Below are positions 49,489 to 57,791 of a stretch of 64,000 bases of DNA, in pieces (the first letter of the stretch is position 1; every line of letters starts with the position of its first letter). The stretch spans positions 124,001 to 188,000 of the forward strand of contig CAVPDQ010000009.1 in assembly GCA_963702685.1 (NCBI GenBank), written 5' to 3'. Origin of the DNA: AP-15 sp963702685 (GTDB lineage: Bacteria > Pseudomonadota > Alphaproteobacteria > ATCC43930 > CGMCC-115725). The notes under the pieces are model-generated. The model was not told the DNA's origin. It did not search any database and saw only the letters and a list, made by a program, of their open reading frames with translations. The position numbers and the translations under genes were made by a program.

Positions 49489-50460
49489 ATGACGGCGCTT
49501 CGCTCTCAGGTTGCCGGGTGCGGCGCCTATCTGCCCGAGCGTATCGTCACCAATGACGAGCTCGCCGCGCGTCTCGACACCTCGGACGAGTGGATCCGCC
49601 AACGCACCGGGATTGCCGAGCGCCGCGTCGCCGCCGCCGGCGAATTGACCTCGGACCTCGCTCTCGCCGCCGCCCGGCGGGCGCTCGCCAGCGCCGGGAT
49701 CGAGGGCAGCGATCTCGATCTTCTGGTGGTCGCGACCGCCACCCCGGACAACACCTTTCCGGCGACCGCGGCGCGGGTGCAGGCCCGGCTCGGCATGCGG
49801 CGAGGTGCGGCGTTCGACGTGCAGGCGGTGTGCGCCGGCTTTGTCTTTGCGCTGGCGACCGCCGACAATGCGCTGCGGCTCGGCCAGGCGCGAACCGCGC
49901 TGGTGATCGGGGCCGAGACGTTTTCGCGCATCCTCGACTGGGAAGACCGCGGCACCTGCGTCTTGTTCGGCGACGGCGCGGGCGCCCTCGTCCTGAAGGC
50001 GGTCCCGGCGGAAACGGGTGGGCGGTATATCTTGTCGAACCACCTGCATTCCGATGGCCGGCAATACGACATCCTTTATGTCGATGGCGGCCCGTCCTCG
50101 ACCCGCACCACCGGCTTGCTGCGTATGGAGGGGCGCGAGGTGTTTCGCCAGGCGGTGCAGCATCTGAGCGAAGTGATCGACGAGGCGCTGGCCGCCAACG
50201 GCCTCGGCGTCGCGGATATCGATTGGCTGGTGCCGCATCAGGCGAACAGCCGGATCATCGACGGGGTCGGCCGCAAGCTCGGGCTGCCGGCAGAGAAAGT
50301 CGTCGTCACGATCGATCGCCATGCCAACACCTCGGCCGCCTCGATCCCGCTCGCCCTCGACACGGCGGTGGCCGACGGTCGAATAAGGCCGGGTCATCTG
50401 GTGCTGATCGAAGCCTTGGGCGGCGGATTGAGCTGGGGGGCGAGCCTGCTGCGCTGGTAG
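49489..50460 (+). CDS. fabH: 3-oxoacyl-ACP synthase III
   Basis: A 323-residue KAS III that starts fatty-acid synthesis from acetyl-CoA and malonyl-ACP. The Cys-His-Asn triad is C115 (QAVCAGF), H250 (VPHQAN) and N280 (HANTSAAS). The N-terminal TSDEWIRQRTGI motif and the FGDGAGALVL loop are intact. It lies between plsX and ihfA. Confidence 0.97.
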   Translation: MTALRSQVAGCGAYLPERIVTNDELAARLDTSDEWIRQRTGIAERRVAAAGELTSDLALAAARRALASAGIEGSDLDLLVVATATPDNTFPATAARVQARLGMRRGAAFDVQAVCAGFVFALATADNALRLGQARTALVIGAETFSRILDWEDRGTCVLFGDGAGALVLKAVPAETGGRYILSNHLHSDGRQYDILYVDGGPSSTRTTGLLRMEGREVFRQAVQHLSEVIDEALAANGLGVADIDWLVPHQANSRIIDGVGRKLGLPAEKVVVTIDRHANTSAASIPLALDTAVADGRIRPGHLVLIEALGGGLSWGASLLRW

Positions 50461-50550
50461 CGCGCGACATTGCCCGGGCGCGGACAACACTTTGGAATTT
50501 GACGCGATTTTCCTGCGGGTCTAACCTTCCTCGAAAGCGGGGAGGGGTTG

Positions 50551-50895
50551 ATGGCCGGGCATACAGTGACTCGCGCTCAGCTCAGTGAAGCGGTCTATCA
50601 GGAGGTCGGGCTGTCGCGCAACGAATCGGCCGAGCTGGTCGAATCGGTGATCGCCGAGATCTCGGGCGCGCTGGAACGCGGCGAAATGGTCAAGATCTCG
50701 TCCTTTGGCAGCTTTGCCGTTCGCCAGAAAGGCGAACGGGTCGGGCGCAACCCGAAAACCGGCCAAGAGGTGCCGATCCGGCCGCGCCGGGTGCTGGTGT
50801 TTCGCGCCAGCCATACGCTCAAGCACCAGATCAATCACGGCATGGCCGAGGCGGTGGAAGAGACGAGCGCGGCGACCAAGGCCTCGTCCGGTTGA
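50551..50895 (+). CDS. ihfA: integration host factor subunit alpha
   Basis: A 114-residue DNA-bending protein of the HU/IHF family. The IHF-alpha features are LSEAVYQEVGLSRNESAELV, MVKISSFGSFAVRQKGER and the arm tip GRNPKTGQEVPIRPRRVLVF with the intercalating Pro. ATG 50551 is preceded by GGAGGGG at 50541-50547. It is followed by a MerR gene with one base between them, the usual alphaproteobacterial pair. Confidence 0.96.
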   Translation: MAGHTVTRAQLSEAVYQEVGLSRNESAELVESVIAEISGALERGEMVKISSFGSFAVRQKGERVGRNPKTGQEVPIRPRRVLVFRASHTLKHQINHGMAEAVEETSAATKASSG

Positions 50896-50896
50896 C

Positions 50897-51376
50897 GTGA
50901 CCCGAGCGGAGGAGGGGGGAGCAGCTCGGCGGGTCGTCAAATCGGCGGCGGCGTTTCGCACCACCAGCGAAGTCGCCGACGAGCTCCGTCTGCCGCCGCA
51001 TGTGCTGCGCTTTTGGGAGACGAAATTTCCTCAGGTCAAGCCGCTCAAGCGCGGCGGCGGCAGGCGCTATTACCGGCCGCAAGATGTCGATCTGCTGCGC
51101 CGGATTCGGCAATGCCTCTATCAGGAGGGCTATACGATCCGCGGGGTCCAGAAGCTGCTGCGCGAGGGCGCCTTGCGCAGCGGCGGGCCGCCGCCGCCAC
51201 CGCCCGGCGACGAGGTCGCGTCGGCCGTGCTGTTTGCGCTCGAGCCGGTCCCCGAGCCGCCCGGGCCGGCCGCCGGCCCGGCACCCTCCCGCCAGGCGCT
51301 GCGCGAGGCGCTCGAAAAGGTCCGGCGCGAATTGCTGGAAATCCGCGCGTTGCTCGACAAGCTCGCGCCGCGGTGA
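50897..51376 (+). CDS. MerR-family transcriptional regulator
   Basis: A 159-residue protein with a MerR DNA-binding domain: FRTTSEVADELRLPPHVLRF, WETKFPQVKPLKRGGGRRYY and RRIRQCLYQEGYTIRGVQ. The C-terminal effector region is short, Pro-rich in the middle and ends with a coiled helix. The start is uncertain: GTG 50897 is the only in-frame NTG codon before the domain, with a poor Shine-Dalgarno. It is the ihfA-linked MerR found in many alphaproteobacteria. No tRNA follows it here. Confidence 0.88.
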   Translation: MTRAEEGGAARRVVKSAAAFRTTSEVADELRLPPHVLRFWETKFPQVKPLKRGGGRRYYRPQDVDLLRRIRQCLYQEGYTIRGVQKLLREGALRSGGPPPPPPGDEVASAVLFALEPVPEPPGPAAGPAPSRQALREALEKVRRELLEIRALLDKLAPR

Positions 51377-51457
51377 TCCCGCGCGTCCATTTGCCTCCTT
51401 TGGACCAAGCGGATATGGTGGTGATGTGTTGCTGAGCGTCGGCGGGTCGGATCTCTC

Positions 51458-52102
51458 GTGAGCGATATCTTCCGCGAAATCGACGAAGAGCTCCGTCGCG
51501 ACAATTGGCTGAAGCTGTGGTCGAAGTACGGACGCTATATCGTCGCCTTGGCCGTGGCCGCATTGCTGGTCGCGGGCGGCGTCGTCGCTTGGCGCGACCA
51601 CCAGCTCAGCGAGCGGCGGGCGCAATCTACCCGGTTTGCCGGGGCGCTGGAGCTCGCCACCTCCGGCAAGCCGGCCGATGCCGAAAAAGTGCTCGGCTTG
51701 ATCGCCGGCGGAGGCGGCGGCTATGCGGTCTTGGCGTCGTTCGAGCAGGCCGGGCTCCTGGCAAAATCCGGAGACCACAAGGCCGCCGCAGCGGCTTATG
51801 ACCGGATTGCCGCGAGAAGCGGGATCGGCTCGGCCTTTCACGACCTCGCGGTGCTGCTGTCGGTGATGCAAAGCATGCCATCGGCCGATCCGCAGGCAAC
51901 GATCGCCCGTTTGGCGCCCTTGACCGCTGCGGGCAATCCTTGGCGCCCGACCGCGCTCGAGCTGACCGCGGTTGCCCGGCTGCAAGCGGGCGACAAAAAA
52001 GGCGCCGTCGAGCTCTACAAGAGCCTCGCCGACGATCTGGAGGCATCGCCGTCTTCGCGCGCTCACGCCGCCGAAATGGCGACCGCGCTCGCCCCGTCGT
52101 GA
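51458..52102 (+). CDS. YfgM-like membrane-anchored TPR protein
   Basis: A 214-residue protein with an N-terminal single membrane helix (YIVALAVAALLVAGGVVAWR) after the cytoplasmic motif IFREIDEELRRDNWLKLW, followed by TPR-like repeats in the periplasmic part (KPADAEKVLGLIA; GDHKAAAAAYDRIAA; GDKKGAVELYKSLADDL). The start is GTG 51458. Such proteins sit upstream of bamB and der; YfgM in E. coli interacts with the SecYEG/PpiD chaperone network. Confidence 0.85.
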   Translation: MSDIFREIDEELRRDNWLKLWSKYGRYIVALAVAALLVAGGVVAWRDHQLSERRAQSTRFAGALELATSGKPADAEKVLGLIAGGGGGYAVLASFEQAGLLAKSGDHKAAAAAYDRIAARSGIGSAFHDLAVLLSVMQSMPSADPQATIARLAPLTAAGNPWRPTALELTAVARLQAGDKKGAVELYKSLADDLEASPSSRAHAAEMATALAPS

Positions 52103-52118
52103 TCGCTGTCGCACCGGG

Positions 52119-53447
52119 ATGAAGTCACGCGCCCTCTTTCTGCTGTCGGTTGGGCTGCTGTCGCCTTGGGTTGCGGCGCTGGCCGGCTGCGGCTGGTTCG
52201 ACAGCAAAAAGCAGCCGCTGCCGGGCGAGCGGATCTCGGTGCTCAGCCTCGACCGCCGCCTCGAGCCCGATCCCGCTCTCGCCAAGACGCCGATCGCGCT
52301 GCCGCGGCCGGTGGTCAATCCGGATTGGCCGGAGTCGGGCGGGTATCCCAATCACGCGATGCAGCATCTGGCGCTGCCCGGCAGGCTCACCCAGGTGTGG
52401 AAAACAAGCGTCGGCGAGGGCTCGTCGCGCTATTCGCACGTCCTGTCGCAGCCGGTGGTGGCCAAGGGCCGGGTGTATGCGATGGATGGGGCCGTCCAGG
52501 TCAGCGCCATCGACGCCGCAACCGGCAACCAGCTCTGGCGCGTCGACCTCAAGCCCAAGGGCGATCTCGGCAATGCCTTTGGCGGCGGCCTCGCCGTGTG
52601 GAACAAGCGGCTTTATGCGTCTACCGGCTATGGACAGGTGCTGGCGCTCGATCCGGGCGACGGCAAGGTGATCTGGCGCAAGGATGTCGGCGCCCCGGTG
52701 CGCGGCGGGCCGACCGTGGCCGATGGCCGGGTGTTTGTCGTCACCGTCGAGAACGAGCTGGTGGTGTTGGCGGCGGATGACGGCCGCCGGCTGTGGAGCC
52801 ATAACGGCATCCCGGAAACCTCGACCTTGCTCGGCGCCGCGAGCCCGGCGGTGCAGGGCGAAGTCGTCGTCGTGCCCTATACCTCGGGCGAGCTGTTCGC
52901 GCTTACCGTCGAGAACGGTCATCCGGTCTGGTCGGACAATCTCGCCTCGGCGCGCAATGTCGACGCGGTCGCCGCCCTTGCCGATATTCGCGGCCGCCCG
53001 GTGATCGACCGCGGCCGGGTCTATGCAGCGAGCCACAGCGGGCGCCTTGCGGCGATCGACCTGCGCACCGGCGATCACGTCTGGGAACAGGACATCGGCA
53101 CGACGCACGGTCCGTGGATCGCCGGCGATTACCTCTATGTCCTGTCGAACAACGGCGAGCTCGTCAGCTTGACGCGCAACGACGGCAAGGTCCGTTGGGT
53201 GCGCCAGCTGCCGCGCTTTGAGAACGCAAAGAAAAAAGAGGACCCGATCGAATGGGCGGGCCCGGTGCTCGGCGGCGACCGGCTGATCGTGCTCGCCTCG
53301 GATGGCTGGGCGTTGTCGGTCTCGCCCTATACCGGTGAGCCGCTCGGCCGCCAGGAAATGCCGGCGGGAGCGTTCCTCGAGCCGGTGATCGCCGACAACA
53401 CGCTCTATGTGCTGACCGACGACGCCACCCTTTCCGCCTATCGCTGA
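52119..53447 (+). CDS. bamB: BamB-like PQQ-repeat outer-membrane assembly lipoprotein
   Basis: A 442-residue beta-propeller protein. The lipobox ALAGC is near residue 20, then repeated WD/PQQ-type blades such as VSAIDAATGNQLWRVDL, VLALDPGDGKVIWRKD and LVVLAADDGRRLWS. It belongs to the BamB family of the BAM complex. ATG 52119 lies 16 bases after the TPR-protein gene; der follows 23 bases later. Confidence 0.92.
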   Translation: MKSRALFLLSVGLLSPWVAALAGCGWFDSKKQPLPGERISVLSLDRRLEPDPALAKTPIALPRPVVNPDWPESGGYPNHAMQHLALPGRLTQVWKTSVGEGSSRYSHVLSQPVVAKGRVYAMDGAVQVSAIDAATGNQLWRVDLKPKGDLGNAFGGGLAVWNKRLYASTGYGQVLALDPGDGKVIWRKDVGAPVRGGPTVADGRVFVVTVENELVVLAADDGRRLWSHNGIPETSTLLGAASPAVQGEVVVVPYTSGELFALTVENGHPVWSDNLASARNVDAVAALADIRGRPVIDRGRVYAASHSGRLAAIDLRTGDHVWEQDIGTTHGPWIAGDYLYVLSNNGELVSLTRNDGKVRWVRQLPRFENAKKKEDPIEWAGPVLGGDRLIVLASDGWALSVSPYTGEPLGRQEMPAGAFLEPVIADNTLYVLTDDATLSAYR

Positions 53448-53470
53448 GCGGGCATCGGCGCGGGTGCGCG

Positions 53471-54808
53471 ATGAGCCTTGTCGTTGCGATCCTCGGGCGG
53501 CCCAATGTCGGCAAATCCACCTTGTTCAATCGGCTGGTCGGCCGCCGTCTTGCCTTGGTCGACAATACGCCCGGCCTCACCCGCGACCGCCGCGAAGGCG
53601 AAGGCCGCATCGCGGACCTCGTCTTCCGCGTCATCGACACGGCGGGGCTCGAAGAAGCTGCACCGGTCTCGCTTGCCGGCCGTATGCAAGCGCAGACGGG
53701 CCAAGCGCTCGCGGCGGCGGATGTGGCGCTCCTCGTCGTCGACGCGCGCGAGGGCGTTACCCCGGCTGATCGCCATTTCGCCGAATGGTTGCGGCAGAGC
53801 GGCAAGCCGGTGGTGCTGGTCGCCAACAAAGCCGAAGGCCGCGCGCCGCCGCCGGGCCTGGCCGAAACCTACCGGCTCGGCCTCGGCGATCCGGTGCCGC
53901 TGTCCGCCGAGCACGGCGAGGGGCTGGGGCTGCTCTACGAGCGGCTGGCGCCCGTCGCCGATCTGGCTGCTGCCGCGGAGACAACGCCGGATCGGGCAAA
54001 GCCGCTGCAGCTCGCTATTGTCGGGCGCCCCAATGTCGGCAAATCGACACTGGTCAACCGGCTGATCGGTGAAGAACGGCTGCTGACGGGCCCCGAAGCC
54101 GGGATTACCCGCGACGCCATTGCGATCGACTGGCTGTGGCGCGACCGGCCGTTCCGGCTGGTCGATACCGCCGGACTGCGCCGCCGGCCGCGGGTCGACG
54201 GCAAGATCGAGCGGTTGGCGGTGGGCGACGCGTTGCGCGCCATTCGCTTTGCCGAAACGGTGATGCTGGTGGTCGACGCCCTGCAGCCGCTCGAGCGCCA
54301 GGACCTGACGATCGCCCGCTTGGTCGTGGAAGAAGGCCGCGCCGTGGTATTGGCGGCGACAAAATGGGATATGGTCGCCGATCGCAGCCAGGCGCTGCGG
54401 CAATTGCGCGACCGGGCGGCGACTTCGCTCGCCGAGCTCCACGGGGTTGCGATCGTCCCGGTATCGGGGCTGACCGGCTTTGGCCTCGACGCGGTGATGT
54501 CGGCGGTCGTGGCGGCCGACGAGATCTGGAACCGGCGGGTCTCGACGGGCGACCTCAATCGCTGGTTGGCCACGGTCCAGCAGCGCCACCCGCCGCCTCT
54601 GGTTGCCGGCCGCCGCCTGCGCCTGCGCTATGCGACGCAAGTCAATATCCGCCCCCCGAGCTTTGCGCTCTTCGCGTCCAAGCCCGGCGAGCTGCCGCCG
54701 TCATACCGGCGCTACGTCGTCAACGCGCTGCGCCAGGATTTCGGTCTGCCCGGCACCCCGATCCGGATGATGCTGCGCCACGGCAAAAACCCGTATGACA
54801 GGGCCTAG
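53471..54808 (+). CDS. der: GTPase Der (EngA), 50S ribosome assembly
   Basis: A 445-residue GTPase with two tandem G domains, a unique feature of Der. G1 motifs are GRPNVGKSTLFNRL and later GRPNVGKSTLVNRL; DTAGLEE and DTAGLRR are the G3 elements; NKAEG and TKWDM are G4 (the first is NKAE rather than NKxD). A C-terminal KH-like domain follows (INIRPP-like QVNIRPPSFALF). Essential for 50S biogenesis. Confidence 0.96.
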   Translation: MSLVVAILGRPNVGKSTLFNRLVGRRLALVDNTPGLTRDRREGEGRIADLVFRVIDTAGLEEAAPVSLAGRMQAQTGQALAAADVALLVVDAREGVTPADRHFAEWLRQSGKPVVLVANKAEGRAPPPGLAETYRLGLGDPVPLSAEHGEGLGLLYERLAPVADLAAAAETTPDRAKPLQLAIVGRPNVGKSTLVNRLIGEERLLTGPEAGITRDAIAIDWLWRDRPFRLVDTAGLRRRPRVDGKIERLAVGDALRAIRFAETVMLVVDALQPLERQDLTIARLVVEEGRAVVLAATKWDMVADRSQALRQLRDRAATSLAELHGVAIVPVSGLTGFGLDAVMSAVVAADEIWNRRVSTGDLNRWLATVQQRHPPPLVAGRRLRLRYATQVNIRPPSFALFASKPGELPPSYRRYVVNALRQDFGLPGTPIRMMLRHGKNPYDRA

Positions 54809-54922
54809 CGGGTGACAGGGCGTAGCGGCCACCCGCCCGGAGGGCGCAATCCGACCAGTCAATTGCGCGTGCCGCGCTATGGGACTAGAGTCCGCGCCGC
54901 TATCCTGCACGGAGGTTACGCG

Positions 54923-55288
54923 ATGCTGAGGATGGTTGTCGTCTTTGCCGCTTTGCTGCTGGCCGCGGCGAACCCGGTGCACGCGCAATCCACCATGCAC
55001 CCGGCGCCGGCCGCCACGCACCCGGCGCCAGCCGCCACGCCGTCTTTGGCGGCCAACCAATTCACCTCGGAGCAGGCGGCAAAATCGCATTGCCCCTCGG
55101 ACACCGTGGTCTGGGCCAATCTCGGCGTCTCCAAGGCCTATCATGCGAGTGGCGACCGATATTACGGCAAGACCCACCAGGGCGCTTATATGTGCCGCAA
55201 GGACGCCGACCAAGCGGGCTTCCATGCCGCCGGTCAGCGTGGCCGCAAATCTGCTGCAAAACCCGGCGCATCCCAAACCTCGAAGTGA
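54923..55288 (+). CDS. small secreted protein with HPAPAAT repeat
   Basis: A 121-residue exported protein. A signal peptide (VVFAALLLAAANPVHAQ) is followed by a tandem HPAPAAT pair (21-bp units at 54998-55039) and a C-terminal domain CPSDTVVWANLGVSKAYH followed by DRYYGKTHQGAYMCRKDA. This Y-x-x-T-x-x-G-x-Y-M-C pattern is seen in many small alphaproteobacterial secreted proteins of unknown function. ATG 54923 has GGAGG 7 bases upstream. Confidence 0.72.
   Translation: MLRMVVVFAALLLAAANPVHAQSTMHPAPAATHPAPAATPSLAANQFTSEQAAKSHCPSDTVVWANLGVSKAYHASGDRYYGKTHQGAYMCRKDADQAGFHAAGQRGRKSAAKPGASQTSK
54998..55039. repeat. 21-bp tandem duplication in a secreted protein gene
   Basis: CACCCGGCGCCGGCCGCCACG and one copy differing by a single base follow each other, adding one HPAPAAT unit in frame. 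Confidence 0.9.
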
Positions 55289-55338
55289 AGCCGCTCGACC
55301 GGCGCCCGGTCTCGATTGATCGGTGCGGCGACTAAAGC

Positions 55339-56223
55339 GTGACGCTTGTCGTTGCCGCGGCGCAGCCGCTATCATGGACACGTTTTGTTCGACGGAGTGT
55401 CGATTTGGCCCATCGTCACGGATCGCCAGAGCTGCGCGTAAGCCGTTCGGATATCGAGCGGATGGAGCGGGCCGCCCAAATCGTCGGCGATTGCCGACGC
55501 TGTCTCGGAGACGGCAGTGTCCTCGACGAGATCATGCCCGGTGCCGGCCGGTGCGACGATTGGCAGCATTACCCCGAGGGCGAGGTCTACGATCCGGCGA
55601 GCCACGCGCAATATTTCTACCACGCGCATCCTGCGGCGCAGCAGGCGGAGGATGAGCACGGTCATTTCCACATTTTTTTGCGCGCCGAGGGCATGCCGCC
55701 GGGGGTGGCGCCGCTGGTCCTGCCCGAGATCGGGGTCGCCGATGCCCGGCTGCCGCCGCAAGCCGCACCCCTCAAACGCGGTGGCAAGAACGAGATCAGC
55801 CATCTCGTCGCGATCGCGCTCGACCATAGCGGCCGGCCGGCTCGGCTGTTCACCACCAATCGCTGGGTTACCGGCGAGACCTGGTACCCGGCGGGCGACG
55901 TGGCCCGCATGCTCGATCGCTTCACCCTCGCCGAAGCGCTGCCGACGCCGCTTCTCAATCGTTGGCTGAGCGCGCTTGTCCAGTTGTTTTCGCCGCAGAT
56001 CGGGGAGCTGCTGCGCGACCGCGACCGGCAGGTGACGGAGTGGCGTCAGCGTCGGCGCGGCAATGTATTCGAGGACCCGCGGCTCGAAATCCCCTCTACC
56101 ATCGACATCGATGTCGATACCCAGCTGGCGTTTCTCGACCGGGTCCGGTCCGGTGCCCCGAGGCCCGCCCGGCACCGCCTGCCGCGGCTGGCGGAAGGCT
56201 GGGGCGAAGACCGCGCCGGCTGA
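55339..56223 (+). CDS. DUF6969-like conserved hypothetical protein
   Basis: A 294-residue soluble protein. The centre has HYPEGEVYDPASHAQYFYHA and EDEHGHFHIFLRA, His-rich blocks that resemble a DUF6969-type domain as I recall, followed by ISHLVAIALDHSGRP and TNRWVTGETWYPA. The function is unknown; clustered His and Glu suggest a metal site (inference). The start GTG 55339 is uncertain and an internal start is possible because the first ~40 residues look less conserved. Confidence 0.55.
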   Translation: MTLVVAAAQPLSWTRFVRRSVDLAHRHGSPELRVSRSDIERMERAAQIVGDCRRCLGDGSVLDEIMPGAGRCDDWQHYPEGEVYDPASHAQYFYHAHPAAQQAEDEHGHFHIFLRAEGMPPGVAPLVLPEIGVADARLPPQAAPLKRGGKNEISHLVAIALDHSGRPARLFTTNRWVTGETWYPAGDVARMLDRFTLAEALPTPLLNRWLSALVQLFSPQIGELLRDRDRQVTEWRQRRRGNVFEDPRLEIPSTIDIDVDTQLAFLDRVRSGAPRPARHRLPRLAEGWGEDRAG

Positions 56224-56236
56224 CGACGCGGTGGGA

Positions 56237-56482
56237 TCAGCGCGATGGCGCCGCCAGATCGGGGCGAGGCGGCAAATTTTCGCTGCTGAGACAGGTTTTC
56301 AGGCTGGCGTCGCGCTTGGCGTTCGATTCCGCGGTGAAATCGGGAAAGGCCGCCTGCGCCTGCCGGGTGCATTTGTCCATCAATTTCCAATTGGCCATTG
56401 CCTGGACTCCCTGCTGGCTCGCCTCGGCCGTGCTCGCGGCCAGCAGGGCGATCCAGAAAAGCACGACCGCCAATCGGTTCAT
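56237..56482 (-). CDS. small secreted protein of unknown function (81 aa)
   Basis: It starts MNRLAVVLFWIALLAASTAEA (signal peptide, split here only by the cleavage site), then QQGVQAMANWKLMDKCTRQA and a C-terminal segment with a second Cys (LKTCLSSEN). The two cysteines could form a disulfide. ATG 56482 has AGGAGG 5-6 bases upstream, which is strong evidence for translation. Confidence 0.7.
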   Translation of the reverse strand: MNRLAVVLFWIALLAASTAEASQQGVQAMANWKLMDKCTRQAQAAFPDFTAESNAKRDASLKTCLSSENLPPRPDLAAPSR

Positions 56483-56594
56483 CGGCGCCTCCTCGATCGA
56501 TCCGCCACGGGGCAACTATTATACGAGCTGCCTGCCCGATGTTGCGCGCCTCCCGAAACTCGTGCTCCATGAGCGGGTCCCGCAGGAGGGTGCG

Positions 56595-57215
56595 ATGCTG
56601 AAGATCTGGGGACGGGCAAGCTCGTCGAATGTGCAAAAAGTCCTGTGGTGCTGCAGCGAGCTCGGCATCGATTTCGAGCGGGTCGATCTCGGCGGGCCGT
56701 TTGGCGGCAACCAGGACCGCGGCTATCTGGCGATGAACCCGAACGGTCTGGTGCCGACGGTCGAGGACGGCAACCTCGTCCTGTGGGAATCGAACACGAT
56801 TTGCCGCTATCTCGCGGCGACCCGCGGCGGCGAGGGGCTTTATCCGGCGGCACCGGCGGCGCGGGCGCTCGTCGAGCGCTGGATGGATTGGCAATTGTCT
56901 GCCATCGGCCCGCCGATGGGCGCGCTCCTCTTCGCGTTGATCCGGACCAGGCCCGAAGCGCGCGACCATGCCGCGATCGAAGCGGCGCGGCGCAGGGCGC
57001 TCTCCGCTTGGACCATTGTCGAGGAGGCGCTCGACGGCCGCCCATATCTCGCCGGCGCCGAGCTGAGCCTCGCCGAGATCGCGCTCGGGACCCTCGTCTA
57101 TCGCTGGCATGCTTTTGCGATCGAGCGGCCGCCGCTGAAACATCTCAAATCGTGGCACGAGCGGATGCGCGAACGCCCCGGTTTCACGACGCACATCGAA
57201 ATCCCGATCACGTAA
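56595..57215 (+). CDS. glutathione S-transferase family protein
   Basis: A 206-residue GST. The N-terminal thioredoxin-like domain reads LKIWGRASSSNVQKVLWCCS with the catalytic Ser region, and MNPNGLVPTVEDG and LWESNTICRYLA supply the cis-Pro and GSH gamma-Glu binding sites (E-S). The C-terminal helical domain has LAGAELSLAEIALGTLVYRW. ATG 56595 has GGAGGG upstream. Confidence 0.92.
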   Translation: MLKIWGRASSSNVQKVLWCCSELGIDFERVDLGGPFGGNQDRGYLAMNPNGLVPTVEDGNLVLWESNTICRYLAATRGGEGLYPAAPAARALVERWMDWQLSAIGPPMGALLFALIRTRPEARDHAAIEAARRRALSAWTIVEEALDGRPYLAGAELSLAEIALGTLVYRWHAFAIERPPLKHLKSWHERMRERPGFTTHIEIPIT

Positions 57216-57314
57216 CGGTGATCGGCGCCGGCCGCGGTTGCTTTGTCGAGCGCGGCGCATAGTCTGGGGCGGCTCGGCGGGCACAAGCCCGGCCGTGGGA
57301 AACAGGGAGGCCGA

Positions 57315-57791
57315 ATGAGAGTTCTATCGCGATGCCTGACCCTCGGTGCGGGGCTCGCCATCCTCGTCGCGATCGGCGGGACGGCGCCGGCGCAGGACAA
57401 GAGTGCGGTGATCAAGGATCGCGAGACCCTGATGAAGGGCCAAGCGAAGAACCTCGGCAATATCAAGGCCTATCTCGACGGCAAGGCCGATCTGTCGCTG
57501 GCGGAGCCGTCGGCCAATGCCGTGGCGGAATCGATCCAGAAGATCCCCAGCGTGTTTCCGCCGGGCAGCAACGCGCCGAGCCCCTCCGGCAAATACGCTC
57601 CCAAGCCCGAGATCTGGAGCGATCACGCCGGCTTTCTCGCGGCGCAAAAGAACGCCGAGAACAAGGCCCGGGCGCTGCTCGCCGCGGTCAAGAGCGGCAA
57701 CAAGCCGCAAATCCAGACCGCTTTTGCCGATCTCGGCAAGAACGGCTGCGGTGCCTGTCACGGCAAATTCCGCGAGACCCTCAAACACTGA
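57315..57791 (+). CDS. class II cytochrome c (cytochrome c'/c556-like)
   Basis: A 158-residue periplasmic four-helix heme protein. A signal peptide ends near TAPAQ/DKSA. The single heme motif is at the C-terminus (NGCGACHGKFRETLKH), as expected for class II cytochromes. ATG 57315 has GGGAGG upstream. Its stop overlaps a diheme cytochrome gene that lacks a standard start codon. Confidence 0.92.
   Translation: MRVLSRCLTLGAGLAILVAIGGTAPAQDKSAVIKDRETLMKGQAKNLGNIKAYLDGKADLSLAEPSANAVAESIQKIPSVFPPGSNAPSPSGKYAPKPEIWSDHAGFLAAQKNAENKARALLAAVKSGNKPQIQTAFADLGKNGCGACHGKFRETLKH

Noticed and set aside
51377..51457. tRNA gene after ihfA-merR, as found in some alphaproteobacteria
   Set aside because: The short gap has no acceptor/T-loop sequence resembling a tRNA.
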